From assembly GCA_036245805.1 (NCBI GenBank), contig BTRK01000006.1, positions 54,677,257-54,741,256 of the forward strand: DNA of 64,000 nt. The letters run 5' to 3'. Below, piece after piece: positions 1-12,200 of this stretch (position 1 is its first letter; each line of letters begins with the position of its first letter). This DNA is from Pristionchus mayeri. Taxonomy: Eukaryota; Nematoda; Chromadorea; Rhabditida; Neodiplogasteridae. Position numbers and translations under genes: made by a program. The notes below the pieces were generated by a model. It saw only the letters and a program-made list of their open reading frames with translations, searched no databases and had not been told where the DNA came from.

Positions 1-158
1 TCTCTACGGGGAAATGATCACCTCAACCTGTTTATCATATCTTCTTTTTACATGGTCCTAAATCGACAAATTTTTGAGTGTTGTATTCTGCTCGTTCTTC
101 ACAAAGTGATCGAATTTCTCGATGCCTGCAGGTCGTATTCTTTGAAATAGAGCTGCAT
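1..158 (+). repeat. 158-bp monomer type (16-bp plus 2-bp deletion)
   Basis: Type example of the deleted form. The stretch between catggtcctaa and atcgacaaa is joined directly, removing reference positions 62-77, and gaaagtg is shortened to gagtg. Without the 2-bp deletion the monomer is 160 bp (for example 1721-1880). The 16-bp deletion removes cagctg and most of the tgac-ttcg-gtca dyad. I counted nineteen 16-bp-deleted copies in the window, sixteen in domain A and three at 26225, 27243 and 27577. Confidence 0.93.
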
Positions 159-840
159 TCTCTACGGGGAAATGATCACCTCAACCTGTTTATCATATCT
201 TCTTTTTACATGGTCCTAATCAGCTGACTTCGGTCATCGACAAATTTTTGAGTGTTGTATTCTGCTCGTTCTTCACAAAGTGATCGAATTTCTCGATGCC
301 TGCAGGTCGTATTCTTTGAAATAGAGCTGCATTCTCTACGGGGAAATGATCAGCTCAACCTGTTTATCATATCTTCTTTTTACATGGTCCTAAATCGACA
401 AATTTTTGAGTGTTGTATTCTGCTCGTTCTTCACAAAGTGATCGAATTTCTCGATGCCTGCAGGTCGTATTCTTTGAAATAGAGCTGCATTCTCTACGGG
501 GAAATGATCACCTCAACCTGTTTATCATATCTTCTTTTTACATGGTCCTAATCAGCTGACTTCGGTCATCGACAAATTTTTGAGTGTTGTATTCTGCTCG
601 TTCTTCACAAAGTGATCGAATTTCTCGATGCCTGCAGGTCGTATTCTTTGAAATAGAGCTGCATTCTCTACGGGGAAATGATCACCTCAACCTGTTTATC
701 ATATCTTCTTTTTACATGGTCCTAATCAGCTGACTTCGGTCATCGACAAATTTTTGAAAGTGTTGTATTCTGCTCGTTCTTCACAAAGTGATCGAATTTC
801 TCGATGCCTGCAGGTCGTATTCTTTGAAATAGAGCTGCAT

Positions 841-1016
841 TCTCTACGGGGAAATGATCACCTCAACCTGTTTATCATATCTTCTTTTTACATGGTCCTA
901 ATCAGCTGACTTCGGTCATCGACAAATTTTTGAAAGTGTTGTATTCTGCTCGTTCTTCACAAAGTGATCGAATTTCTCGATGCCTGCAGGTCGTATTCTT
1001 TGAAATAGAGCTGCAT
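841..1016 (+). repeat. Reference 176-bp monomer (near-consensus copy)
   Basis: This copy is used for numbering (position 1 = t of tctctacgg). It has 70 G+C of 176 by hand count on the near-identical consensus. Motifs by position: BclI-type tgatca 15-20; T-tract 45-49; catgg 51-55; PvuII-type cagctg 63-68; dyad tgac-ttcg-gtca 67-78; near-palindrome caaatttttg 83-92; well-conserved block 112-131; dyad atcga/tcgat 127-131 and 137-141; SbfI-type cctgcagg 143-150; dyad tagag 166-170 with ctcta at 2-6 of the next copy. This copy carries cctcaacc after tgatca; the more common form is gctcaacc. It contains no coding signal. Confidence 0.95.
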
Positions 1017-1720
1017 TCTCTACGGGGAAATGATCAGCTCAACCTGTTTATCATCTCTTCTTTTTACATGGTCCTAATCAGCTGACTTCGGTCATCGACA
1101 AATTTTTGAATGTGTTGTCTTCTGCTCGTTCTTCACAAAGTGATCGACTTTCTCGATGCCCGCAGGTCGTATTCTTTGAAATAGAGCTGCATTCTCTACG
1201 GGGAAATGATCAGCTCAACTTGTTTATCATATCTTCTTTTTACATGGTCGTAATCAGCTGACTTCGGTCATCGACAAATTTTTGAAAGTGTTGTATTCTG
1301 CTCGTTCTTCACAAAGTGATCGAATTTCTCGATGCCTGCAGGTCGTATTCTTTGAAATAGAGCTGCATTCTCTACGGGGAAATGATCAGCTCAACCTGTT
1401 TATCATATCTTCTTTTTACATGGTCCTAATCATCTGACTTCGGTCATCGACAAATTTTTGAAAGTGTTGTATTCTGCTCGTTCTTCACAAAGTGATCGAA
1501 TTTCTCGATGCCTGCAGGTCGTATTCTTTGAAATAGAGCTGCATTCTCTACGGGGAAATGATCAGCTCAACCTGTTTATCATCTCTTCTTTTTACATGGT
1601 CCTAATCAGCTGACTTCGGTCATCGACAAATTTTTGAAAGTGTTGTCTTCTGCTTGTTCTTCACAAAGTGATCGACTTTCTCGATGCCCGCAGGTCGTAT
1701 TCTTTGAAATAGAGCTGCAT

Positions 1721-3268
1721 TCTCTACGGGGAAATGATCAGCTCAACCTGTTTATCATATCTTCTTTTTACATGGTCCTAAATCGACAAATTTTTGAAAG
1801 TGTTGTATTCTGCTCGTTCTTCACAAAGTGATCGAATTTCTCGATGCCTGCAGGTCGTATTCTTTGAAATAGAGCTGCATTCTCTACGGGGAAATGATCA
1901 CCTCAACCTGTTTATCATATCTTCTTTTTACATGGTCCTAATCAGCTGACTTCGGTCATCGACAAATTTTTGAGTGTTGTATTCTGCTCGTTCTTCACAA
2001 AGTGATCGAATTTCTCGATGCCTGCAGGTCGTATTCTTTGAAATAGAGCTGCATTCTCTACGGGGAAATGATCAGCTCAACCTGTTTATCATATCTTCTT
2101 TTTACATGGTCCTAATCAGCTGACTTCGATCATCGACAAATTTTTGAAAGTGTTGTATTCTGCTCGTTCTTCACAAAGTGATCGAATTTCTCGATGCCTG
2201 CAGGTCGTATTCTTTGAAATAGAGCTGCATTCTCTACGGGGAAATGATCAGCTCAACCTGTTTATCATCTCTTCTTTTTACATGGTCCTAATCAGCTGAC
2301 TTCGGTCATCGACAAATTTTTGAATGTGTTGTCTTCTGCTCGTTCTTCACAAAGTGATCGACTTTCTCGATGCCCGCAGGTCGTATTCTTTGAAATAGAG
2401 CTGCATTCTCTACGGGGAAATGATCAGCTCAACTTGTTTATCATATCTTCTTTTTACATGGTCCTAATCATCTGACTTCGGTCATCGACAAATTTTTGAA
2501 AGTGTTGTCTTCTGCTCGTTCTTCACAAAGTGATCGAATTTCTCGATGCCTGCAGGTCGTATTCTTTGAAATAGAGCTGCATTCTCTACGGGGAAATGAT
2601 CAGCTCAACCTGTTTATCATCTCTTCTTTTTACATGGTCCTAATCAGCTGACTTCGGTCATCGACAAATTTTTGAAAGTGTTGTCTTCTGCTTGTTCTTC
2701 ACAAAGTGATCGACTTTCTCGATGCCCGCAGGTCGTATTCTTTGAAATAGAGCTGCATTCTCTACGGGGAAATGATCAGCTCAACCTGTTTATCATATCT
2801 TCTTTTTACATGGTCCTAAATCGACAAATTTTTGAAAGTGTTGTATTCTGCTCGTTCTTCACAAAGTGATCGAATTTCTCGATGCCTGCAGGTCGTATTC
2901 TTTGAAATAGAGCTGCATTCTCTACGGGGAAATGATCACCTCAACCTGTTTATCATATCTTCTTTTTACATGGTCCTAATCAGCTGACTTCGGTCATCGA
3001 CAAATTTTTGAGTGTTGTATTCTGCTCGTTCTTCACAAAGTGATCGAATTTCTCGATGCCTGCAGGTCGTATTCTTTGAAATAGAGCTGCATTCTCTACG
3101 GGGAAATGATCAGCTCAACCTGTTTATCATATCTTCTTTTTACATGGTCCTAATCAGCTGACTTCGATCATCGACAAATTTTTGAAAGTGTTGTATTCTG
3201 CTCGTTCTTCACAAAGTGATCGAATTTCTCGATGCCTGCAGGTCGTATTCTTTGAAATAGAGCTGCAT
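1721..3268 (+). repeat. 1038-bp 6-mer HOR, first cluster
   Basis: Full unit 1721-2758 (160+174+4x176 bp), followed by the first three monomers of a second unit at 2759-3268. The monomer order is the 16-bp-deleted type, gagtg, cgatcatc, gaatgtg, aacttg/catctgac and tgcttg. The same unit recurs at 6179-7216. Confidence 0.86.
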
Positions 3269-3442
3269 TCTCTACGGGGAAATGATCAGCTCAACCTGTT
3301 TATCATCTCTTCTTTTTACATGGTCCTAATCAGCTGACTTCGGTCATCGACAAATTTTTGAGTGTTGTATTCTGCTCGTTCTTCACAAAGTGATCGAATT
3401 TCTCGATGCCTGCAGGTCGTATTCTTTGAAATAGAGCTGCAT

Positions 3443-4458
3443 TCTCTACGGGGAAATGATCAGCTCAACCTGTTTATCATATCTTCTTTTTACATGGTCC
3501 TAAATCGACAAATTTTTGAGTGTTGTATTCTGCTCGTTCTTCACAAAGTGATCGAATTTCTCGATGCCTGCAGGTCGTATTCTTTGAAATAGAGCTGCAT
3601 TCTCTACGGGGAAATGATCACCTCAACCTGTTTATCATATCTTCTTTTTACATGGTCCTAATCAGCTGACTTCGGTCATCGACAAATTTTTGAGTGTTGT
3701 ATTCTGCTCGTTCTTCACAAAGTGATCGAATTTCTCGATGCCTGCAGGTCGTATACTTTGAAATAGAGCTGCATTCTCTACGGGGAAATGATCACCTCAA
3801 CCTGTTTATCATATCTTCTTTTTACATGGTCCTAATCAGCTGACTTCGGTCATCGACAAATTTTTGAAAGTGTTGTATTCTGCTCGTTCTTCACAAAGTG
3901 ATCGAATTTCTCGATGCCTGCAGGTCGTATTCTTTGAAATAGAGCTGCATTCTCTACGGGGAAATGATCAGCTCAACCTGTTTATCATATCTTCTTTTTA
4001 CATGGTCCTAAATCGACAAATTTTTGAGTGTTGTATTCTGCTCGTTCTTCACAAAGTGATCGAATTTCTCGATGCCTGCAGGTCGTATTCTTTGAAATAG
4101 AGCTGCATTCTCTACGGGGAAATGATCACCTCAACCTGTTTATCATATCTTCTTTTTACATGGTCCTAATCAGCTGACTTCGGTCATCGACAAATTTTTG
4201 AGTGTTGTATTCTGCTCGTTCTTCACAAAGTGATCGAATTTCTCGATGCCTGCAGGTCGTATTCTTTGAAATAGAGCTGCATTCTCTACGGGGAAATGAT
4301 CACCTCAACCTGTTTATCATATCTTCTTTTTACATGGTCCTAATCAGCTGACTTCGGTCATCGACAAATTTTTGAAAGTGTTGTATTCTGCTCGTTCTTC
4401 ACAAAGTGATCGAATTTCTCGATGCCTGCAGGTCGTATTCTTTGAAATAGAGCTGCAT
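3443..4458 (+). repeat. Tandem 508-bp 3-mer HOR (2 copies)
   Basis: Units 3443-3950 and 3951-4458 each consist of a 158-bp, a 174-bp and a 176-bp monomer. Single copies of the same trimer lie at 333-840 and 4791-5298. A further pair is at 10345-11360 through the 6902-bp duplication, and another single copy is at 27577-28084. Confidence 0.88.
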
Positions 4459-5298
4459 TCTCTACGGGGAAATGATCACCTCAACCTGTTTATCATATCT
4501 TCTTTTTACATGGTCCTAAATCGACAAATTTTTGAGTGTTGTATTCTGCTCGTTCTTCACAAAGTGATCGAATTTCTCGATGCCTGCAGGTCGTATTCTT
4601 TGAAATAGAGCTGCATTCTCTACGGGGAAATGATCACCTCAACCTGTTTATCATATCTTCTTTTTACATGGTCCTAATCAGCTGACTTCGGTCATCGACA
4701 AATTTTTGAGTGTTGTATTCTGCTCGTTCTTCACAAAGTGATCGAATTTCTCGATGCCTGCAGGTCGTATTCTTTGAAATAGAGCTGCATTCTCTACGGG
4801 GAAATGATCAGCTCAACCTGTTTATCATATCTTCTTTTTACATGGTCCTAAATCGACAAATTTTTGAGTGTTGTATTCTGCTCGTTCTTCACAAAGTGAT
4901 CGAATTTCTCGATGCCTGCAGGTCGTATTCTTTGAAATAGAGCTGCATTCTCTACGGGGAAATGATCACCTCAACCTGTTTATCATATCTTCTTTTTACA
5001 TGGTCCTAATCAGCTGACTTCGGTCATCGACAAATTTTTGAGTGTTGTATTCTGCTCGTTCTTCACAAAGTGATCGAATTTCTCGATGCCTGCAGGTCGT
5101 ATTCTTTGAAATAGAGCTGCATTCTCTACGGGGAAATGATCACCTCAACCTGTTTATCATATCTTCTTTTTACATGGTCCTAATCAGCTGACTTCGGTCA
5201 TCGACAAATTTTTGAAAGTGTTGTATTCTGCTCGTTCTTCACAAAGTGATCGAATTTCTCGATGCCTGCAGGTCGTATTCTTTGAAATAGAGCTGCAT
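3443..5298 (+). repeat. Segmental duplication, copy 1 of the 6902-bp offset pair
   Basis: Eleven monomers of 158, 174, 176, 158, 174, 176, 158, 174, 158, 174 and 176 bp. The same order is found at 10345-12200. Collinearity resumes further on at shifted offsets: 5475-6002 with 12551-13078 (7076 bp) and 6179-7040 with 13079-13940 (6900 bp). That pattern fits one monomer gained and one lost after duplication. Confidence 0.85.
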
Positions 5299-7726
5299 TC
5301 TCTACGGGGAAATGATCACCTCAACCTGTTTATCATATCTTCTTTTTACATGGTCCTAATCAGCTGACTTCGGTCATCGACAAATTTTTGAATGTGTTGT
5401 CTTCTGCTCGTTCTTCACAAAGTGATCGACTTTCTCGATGCCCGCAGGTCGTATTCTTTGAAATAGAGCTGCATTCTCTACGGGGAAATGATCAGCTCAA
5501 CCTGTTTATCATCTCTTCTTTTTACATGGTCCTAATCAGCTGACTTCGGTCATCGACAAATTTTTGAATGTGTTGTCTTCTGCTCGTTCTTCACAAAGTG
5601 ATCGACTTTCTCGATGCCCGCAGGTCGTATTCTTTGAAATAGAGCTGCATTCTCTACGGGGAAATGATCAGCTCAACTTGTTTATCATATCTTCTTTTTA
5701 CATGGTCGTAATCAGCTGACTTCGGTCATCGACAAATTTTTGAAAGTGTTGTATTCTGCTCGTTCTTCACAAAGTGATCGAATTTCTCGATGCCTGCAGG
5801 TCGTATTCTTTGAAATAGAGCTGCATTCTCTACGGGGAAATGATCAGCTCAACCTGTTTATCATATCTTCTTTTTACATGGTCCTAATCATCTGACTTCG
5901 GTCATCGACAAATTTTTGAAAGTGTTGTATTCTGCTCGTTCTTCACAAAGTGATCGAATTTCTCGATGCCTGCAGGTCGTATTCTTTGAAATAGAGCTGC
6001 ATTCTCTACGGGGAAATGATCAGCTCAACCTGTTTATCATCTCTTCTTTTTACATGGTCCTAATCAGCTGACTTCGGTCATCGACAAATTTTTGAAAGTG
6101 TTGTCTTCTGCTTGTTCTTCACAAAGTGATCGACTTTCTCGATGCCCGCAGGTCGTATTCTTTGAAATAGAGCTGCATTCTCTACGGGGAAATGATCAGC
6201 TCAACCTGTTTATCATATCTTCTTTTTACATGGTCCTAAATCGACAAATTTTTGAAAGTGTTGTATTCTGCTCGTTCTTCACAAAGTGATCGAATTTCTC
6301 GATGCCTGCAGGTCGTATTCTTTGAAATAGAGCTGCATTCTCTACGGGGAAATGATCACCTCAACCTGTTTATCATATCTTCTTTTTACATGGTCCTAAT
6401 CAGCTGACTTCGGTCATCGACAAATTTTTGAGTGTTGTATTCTGCTCGTTCTTCACAAAGTGATCGAATTTCTCGATGCCTGCAGGTCGTATTCTTTGAA
6501 ATAGAGCTGCATTCTCTACGGGGAAATGATCAGCTCAACCTGTTTATCATATCTTCTTTTTACATGGTCCTAATCAGCTGACTTCGATCATCGACAAATT
6601 TTTGAAAGTGTTGTATTCTGCTCGTTCTTCACAAAGTGATCGAATTTCTCGATGCCTGCAGGTCGTATTCTTTGAAATAGAGCTGCATTCTCTACGGGGA
6701 AATGATCAGCTCAACCTGTTTATCATCTCTTCTTTTTACATGGTCCTAATCAGCTGACTTCGGTCATCGACAAATTTTTGAATGTGTTGTCTTCTGCTCG
6801 TTCTTCACAAAGTGATCGACTTTCTCGATGCCCGCAGGTCGTATTCTTTGAAATAGAGCTGCATTCTCTACGGGGAAATGATCAGCTCAACTTGTTTATC
6901 ATATCTTCTTTTTACATGGTCCTAATCATCTGACTTCGGTCATCGACAAATTTTTGAAAGTGTTGTCTTCTGCTCGTTCTTCACAAAGTGATCGAATTTC
7001 TCGATGCCTGCAGGTCGTATTCTTTGAAATAGAGCTGCATTCTCTACGGGGAAATGATCAGCTCAACCTGTTTATCATCTCTTCTTTTTACATGGTCCTA
7101 ATCAGCTGACTTCGGTCATCGACAAATTTTTGAAAGTGTTGTCTTCTGCTTGTTCTTCACAAAGTGATCGACTTTCTCGATGCCCGCAGGTCGTATTCTT
7201 TGAAATAGAGCTGCATTCTCTACGGGGAAATGATCAGCTCAACCTGTTTATCATATCTTCTTTTTACATGGTCCTAAATCGACAAATTTTTGAAAGTGTT
7301 GTATTCTGCTCGTTCTTCACAAAGTGATCGAATTTCTCGATGCCTGCAGGTCGTATTCTTTGAAATAGAGCTGCATTCTCTACGGGGAAATGATCACCTC
7401 AACCTGTTTATCATATCTTCTTTTTACATGGTCCTAATCAGCTGACTTCGGTCATCGACAAATTTTTGAGTGTTGTATTCTGCTCGTTCTTCACAAAGTG
7501 ATCGAATTTCTCGATGCCTGCAGGTCGTATTCTTTGAAATAGAGCTGCATTCTCTACGGGGAAATGATCAGCTCAACCTGTTTATCATATCTTCTTTTTA
7601 CATGGTCCTAATCAGCTGACTTCGATCATCGACAAATTTTTGAAAGTGTTGTATTCTGCTCGTTCTTCACAAAGTGATCGAATTTCTCGATGCCTGCAGG
7701 TCGTATTCTTTGAAATAGAGCTGCAT
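4459..7726 (+). repeat. Segmental duplication, copy 2 of the 4458-bp offset pair
   Basis: Collinear with 1-3268 at an offset of 4458 bp. After 7727 the two copies diverge in monomer type: 3269 has gagtg and gtattc, while 7727 has gaatgtg and gtcttc. Part of this block is also the source or product of the ~6.9-kb offset duplication to 13079-13940, so the duplications are nested. Confidence 0.85.
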
Positions 7727-8254
7727 TCTCTACGGGGAAATGATCAGCTCAACCTGTTTATCATCTCTTCTTTTTACATGGTCCTAATCAGCTGACTTCG
7801 GTCATCGACAAATTTTTGAATGTGTTGTCTTCTGCTCGTTCTTCACAAAGTGATCGACTTTCTCGATGCCCGCAGGTCGTATTCTTTGAAATAGAGCTGC
7901 ATTCTCTACGGGGAAATGATCAGCTCAACTTGTTTATCATATCTTCTTTTTACATGGTCCTAATCATCTGACTTCGGTCATCGACAAATTTTTGAAAGTG
8001 TTGTCTTCTGCTCGTTCTTCACAAAGTGATCGAATTTCTCGATGCCTGCAGGTCGTATTCTTTGAAATAGAGCTGCATTCTCTACGGGGAAATGATCAGC
8101 TCAACCTGTTTATCATATCTTCTTTTTACATGGTCCTAATCATCTGACTTCGGTCATCGACAAATTTTTGAAAGTGTTGTATTCTGCTCGTTCTTCACAA
8201 AGTGATCGAATTTCTCGATGCCTGCAGGTCGTATTCTTTGAAATAGAGCTGCAT
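6179..8254 (+). repeat. 1038-bp 6-mer HOR, second cluster (2 copies)
   Basis: Units 6179-7216 and 7217-8254 share the first five monomer types. The sixth differs: 7041-7216 is the tctctt/tgcttg type, while 8079-8254 is the catctgac/gtattc type. The second unit therefore leads into the 880-bp 5-mer that follows. Confidence 0.85.
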
Positions 8255-9310
8255 TCTCTACGGGGAAATGATCAGCTCAACCTGTTTATCATCTCTTCTT
8301 TTTACATGGTCCTAATCATCTGACTTCGGTCATCGACAAATTTTTGAAAGTGTTGTCTTCTGCTTGTTCTTCACAAAGTGATCGACTTTCTCGATGCCTG
8401 CAGGTCGTATTCTTTGAAATAGAGCTGCATTCTCTACGGGGAAATGATCAGCTCAACCTGTTTATCATATCTTCTTTTTACATGGTCCTAATCAGCTGAC
8501 TTCGATCATCGACAAATTTTTGAAAGTGTTGTATTCTGCTCGTTCTTCACAAAGTGATCGAATTTCTCGATGCCTGCAGGTCGTATTCTTTGAAATAGAG
8601 CTGCATTCTCTACGGGGAAATGATCAGCTCAACCTGTTTATCATCTCTTCTTTTTACATGGTCCTAATCAGCTGACTTCGGTCATCGACAAATTTTTGAA
8701 TGTGTTGTCTTCTGCTCGTTCTTCACAAAGTGATCGACTTTCTCGATGCCCGCAGGTCGTATTCTTTGAAATAGAGCTGCATTCTCTACGGGGAAATGAT
8801 CAGCTCAACTTGTTTATCATATCTTCTTTTTACATGGTCCTAATCATCTGACTTCGGTCATCGACAAATTTTTGAAAGTGTTGTCTTCTGCTCGTTCTTC
8901 ACAAAGTGATCGAATTTCTCGATGCCTGCAGGTCGTATTCTTTGAAATAGAGCTGCATTCTCTACGGGGAAATGATCAGCTCAACCTGTTTATCATATCT
9001 TCTTTTTACATGGTCCTAATCATCTGACTTCGGTCATCGACAAATTTTTGAAAGTGTTGTATTCTGCTCGTTCTTCACAAAGTGATCGAATTTCTCGATG
9101 CCTGCAGGTCGTATTCTTTGAAATAGAGCTGCATTCTCTACGGGGAAATGATCAGCTCAACCTGTTTATCATCTCTTCTTTTTACATGGTCCTAATCATC
9201 TGACTTCGGTCATCGACAAATTTTTGAAAGTGTTGTATTCTGCTCGTTCTTCACAAAGTGATCGAATTTCTCGATGCCTGCAGGTCGTATTCTTTGAAAT
9301 AGAGCTGCAT
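7551..9310 (+). repeat. 880-bp 5-mer HOR (2 copies)
   Basis: Units 7551-8430 and 8431-9310 each hold five 176-bp monomers in the order cgatcatc, gaatgtg, aacttg, catctgac, tctctt+catctgac. The fifth monomer of the first unit has gtcttctgcttg and gacttt; that of the second has gtattctgctcg and gaattt. A related copy starts at 13413. The unit looks derived from the 1038-bp HOR by loss of the 160- and 174-bp members and gain of one monomer. Confidence 0.85.
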
Positions 9311-10344
9311 TCTCTACGGGGAAATGATCAGCTCAACCTGTTTATCATCTCTTCTTTTTACATGGTCCTAATCATCTGACTTCGGTCATCGACAAATTTT
9401 TGAAAGTGTTGTATTCTGCTCGTTCTTCACAAAGTGATCGAATTTGTCGATGCCTGCAGGTCGTATTCTTTGAAATAGAGCTGCATTCTCTACGGGGAAA
9501 TGATCAGCTCAACCTGTTTATCATATCTTCTTTTTACATGGTCCTAATCAGCTGACTTCGATCATCGACAAATTTTTGAAAGTGTTGTATTCTGCTCGTT
9601 CTTCACAAAGTGATCGAATTTCTCGATGCCTGCAGGTCGTATTCTTTGAAATAGAGCTGCATTCTCTACGGGGAAATGATCAGCTCAACCTGTTTATCAT
9701 CTCTTCTTTTTACATGGTCCTAATCAGCTGACTTCGGTCATCGACAAATTTTTGAAAGTGTTGTATTCTGCTCGTTCTTCACAAAGTGATCGACTTTCTC
9801 GATGCCCGCAGGTCGTATTCTTTGAAATAGAGCTGCATTCTCTACGGGGAAATGATCAGCTCAACCTGTTTATCATCTCTTCTTTTTACATGGTCCTAAT
9901 CAGCTGACTTCGGTCATCGACAAATTTTTGAGTGTTGTATTCTGCTCGTTCTTCACAAAGTGATCGAATTTCTCGATGCCTGCAGGTCGTATTCTTTGAA
10001 ATAGAGCTGCATTCTCTACGGGGAAATGATCAGCTCAACCTGTTTATCATATCTTCTTTTTACATGGTCCTAAATCGACAAATTTTTGAGTGTTGTATTC
10101 TGCTCGTTCTTCACAAAGTGATCGAATTTCTCGATGCCTGCAGGTCGTATTCTTTGAAATAGAGCTGCATTCTCTACGGGGAAATGATCACCTCAACCTG
10201 TTTATCATATCTTCTTTTTACATGGTCCTAATCAGCTGACTTCGGTCATCGACAAATTTTTGAGTGTTGTATTCTGCTCGTTCTTCACAAAGTGATCGAA
10301 TTTCTCGATGCCTGCAGGTCGTATTCTTTGAAATAGAGCTGCAT

Positions 10345-12200
10345 TCTCTACGGGGAAATGATCAGCTCAACCTGTTTATCATATCTTCTTTTTACATGGT
10401 CCTAAATCGACAAATTTTTGAGTGTTGTATTCTGCTCGTTCTTCACAAAGTGATCGAATTTCTCGATGCCTGCAGGTCGTATTCTTTGAAATAGAGCTGC
10501 ATTCTCTACGGGGAAATGATCACCTCAACCTGTTTATCATATCTTCTTTTTACATGGTCCTAATCAGCTGACTTCGGTCATCGACAAATTTTTGAGTGTT
10601 GTATTCTGCTCGTTCTTCACAAAGTGATCGAATTTCTCGATGCCTGCAGGTCGTATTCTTTGAAATAGAGCTGCATTCTCTACGGGGAAATGATCACCTC
10701 AACCTGTTTATCATATCTTCTTTTTACATGGTCCTAATCAGCTGACTTCGGTCATCGACAAATTTTTGAAAGTGTTGTATTCTGCTCGTTCTTCACAAAG
10801 TGATCGAATTTCTCGATGCCTGCAGGTCGTATTCTTTGAAATAGAGCTGCATTCTCTACGGGGAAATGATCAGCTCAACCTGTTTATCATATCTTCTTTT
10901 TACATGGTCCTAAATCGACAAATTTTTGAGTGTTGTATTCTGCTCGTTCTTCACAAAGTGATCGAATTTCTCGATGCCTGCAGGTCGTATTCTTTGAAAT
11001 AGAGCTGCATTCTCTACGGGGAAATGATCACCTCAACCTGTTTATCATATCTTCTTTTTACATGGTCCTAATCAGCTGACTTCGGTCATCGACAAATTTT
11101 TGAGTGTTGTATTCTGCTCGTTCTTCACAAAGTGATCGAATTTCTCGATGCCTGCAGGTCGTATTCTTTGAAATAGAGCTGCATTCTCTACGGGGAAATG
11201 ATCACCTCAACCTGTTTATCATATCTTCTTTTTACATGGTCCTAATCAGCTGACTTCGGTCATCGACAAATTTTTGAAAGTGTTGTATTCTGCTCGTTCT
11301 TCACAAAGTGATCGAATTTCTCGATGCCTGCAGGTCGTATTCTTTGAAATAGAGCTGCATTCTCTACGGGGAAATGATCACCTCAACCTGTTTATCATAT
11401 CTTCTTTTTACATGGTCCTAAATCGACAAATTTTTGAGTGTTGTATTCTGCTCGTTCTTCACAAAGTGATCGAATTTCTCGATGCCTGCAGGTCGTATTC
11501 TTTGAAATAGAGCTGCATTCTCTACGGGGAAATGATCACCTCAACCTGTTTATCATATCTTCTTTTTACATGGTCCTAATCAGCTGACTTCGGTCATCGA
11601 CAAATTTTTGAGTGTTGTATTCTGCTCGTTCTTCACAAAGTGATCGAATTTCTCGATGCCTGCAGGTCGTATTCTTTGAAATAGAGCTGCATTCTCTACG
11701 GGGAAATGATCAGCTCAACCTGTTTATCATATCTTCTTTTTACATGGTCCTAAATCGACAAATTTTTGAGTGTTGTATTCTGCTCGTTCTTCACAAAGTG
11801 ATCGAATTTCTCGATGCCTGCAGGTCGTATTCTTTGAAATAGAGCTGCATTCTCTACGGGGAAATGATCACCTCAACCTGTTTATCATATCTTCTTTTTA
11901 CATGGTCCTAATCAGCTGACTTCGGTCATCGACAAATTTTTGAGTGTTGTATTCTGCTCGTTCTTCACAAAGTGATCGAATTTCTCGATGCCTGCAGGTC
12001 GTATTCTTTGAAATAGAGCTGCATTCTCTACGGGGAAATGATCACCTCAACCTGTTTATCATATCTTCTTTTTACATGGTCCTAATCAGCTGACTTCGGT
12101 CATCGACAAATTTTTGAAAGTGTTGTATTCTGCTCGTTCTTCACAAAGTGATCGAATTTCTCGATGCCTGCAGGTCGTATTCTTTGAAATAGAGCTGCAT
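10345..12200 (+). repeat. Segmental duplication, copy 2 of the 6902-bp offset pair
   Basis: Same monomer order as 3443-5298. The private change gtatactttg in the monomer at 3601-3774 is not shared by the copy at 10503-10676, so the copies are not perfectly identical. The two copies are separated by a region carrying the 1038- and 880-bp repeats. Confidence 0.85.

Larger units (their letters stand above)
1..3268 (+). repeat. Segmental duplication, copy 1 of the 4458-bp offset pair
   Basis: The nineteen monomers here match, type for type, those at 4459-7726. The order is 158, 174, 158, 174, 176, 176, then gaatgtg, cgtaatcag, catctgac and tgcttg types, then 160, 174 and so on. One monomer differs: 841-1016 is a plain gtattc copy, while its partner at 5299-5474 has gaatgtg/gtcttc/cccgc. 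The pair shows a duplication of at least 3.27 kb followed by a local replacement. Confidence 0.85.

Noticed and set aside
841..1016. CENP-B box in the monomer (cttcggtcatcgac region)
   Set aside because: The TTCG core is present, but the required A and CGGG positions that follow do not match. No other part of the monomer fits.
841..1016. Pol III promoter (A/B box) or tRNA/5S-derived satellite
   Set aside because: The ggtcgtattc stretch only superficially resembles a B box (ggttcnannc). No tRNA or 5S fold or partner box is recognisable.
841..1016. Internal duplication of the monomer (two ~88-bp halves)
   Set aside because: The halves share only short words such as tgatc and ttgaaa at inconsistent spacing. 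No convincing alignment was found by eye.
841..1016. Phased A/T tracts giving intrinsic DNA curvature
   Set aside because: Tracts at about 45-49, 84-91 and 131-135 are not evenly spaced with the helical repeat. The evidence is too weak to report without a curvature calculation.
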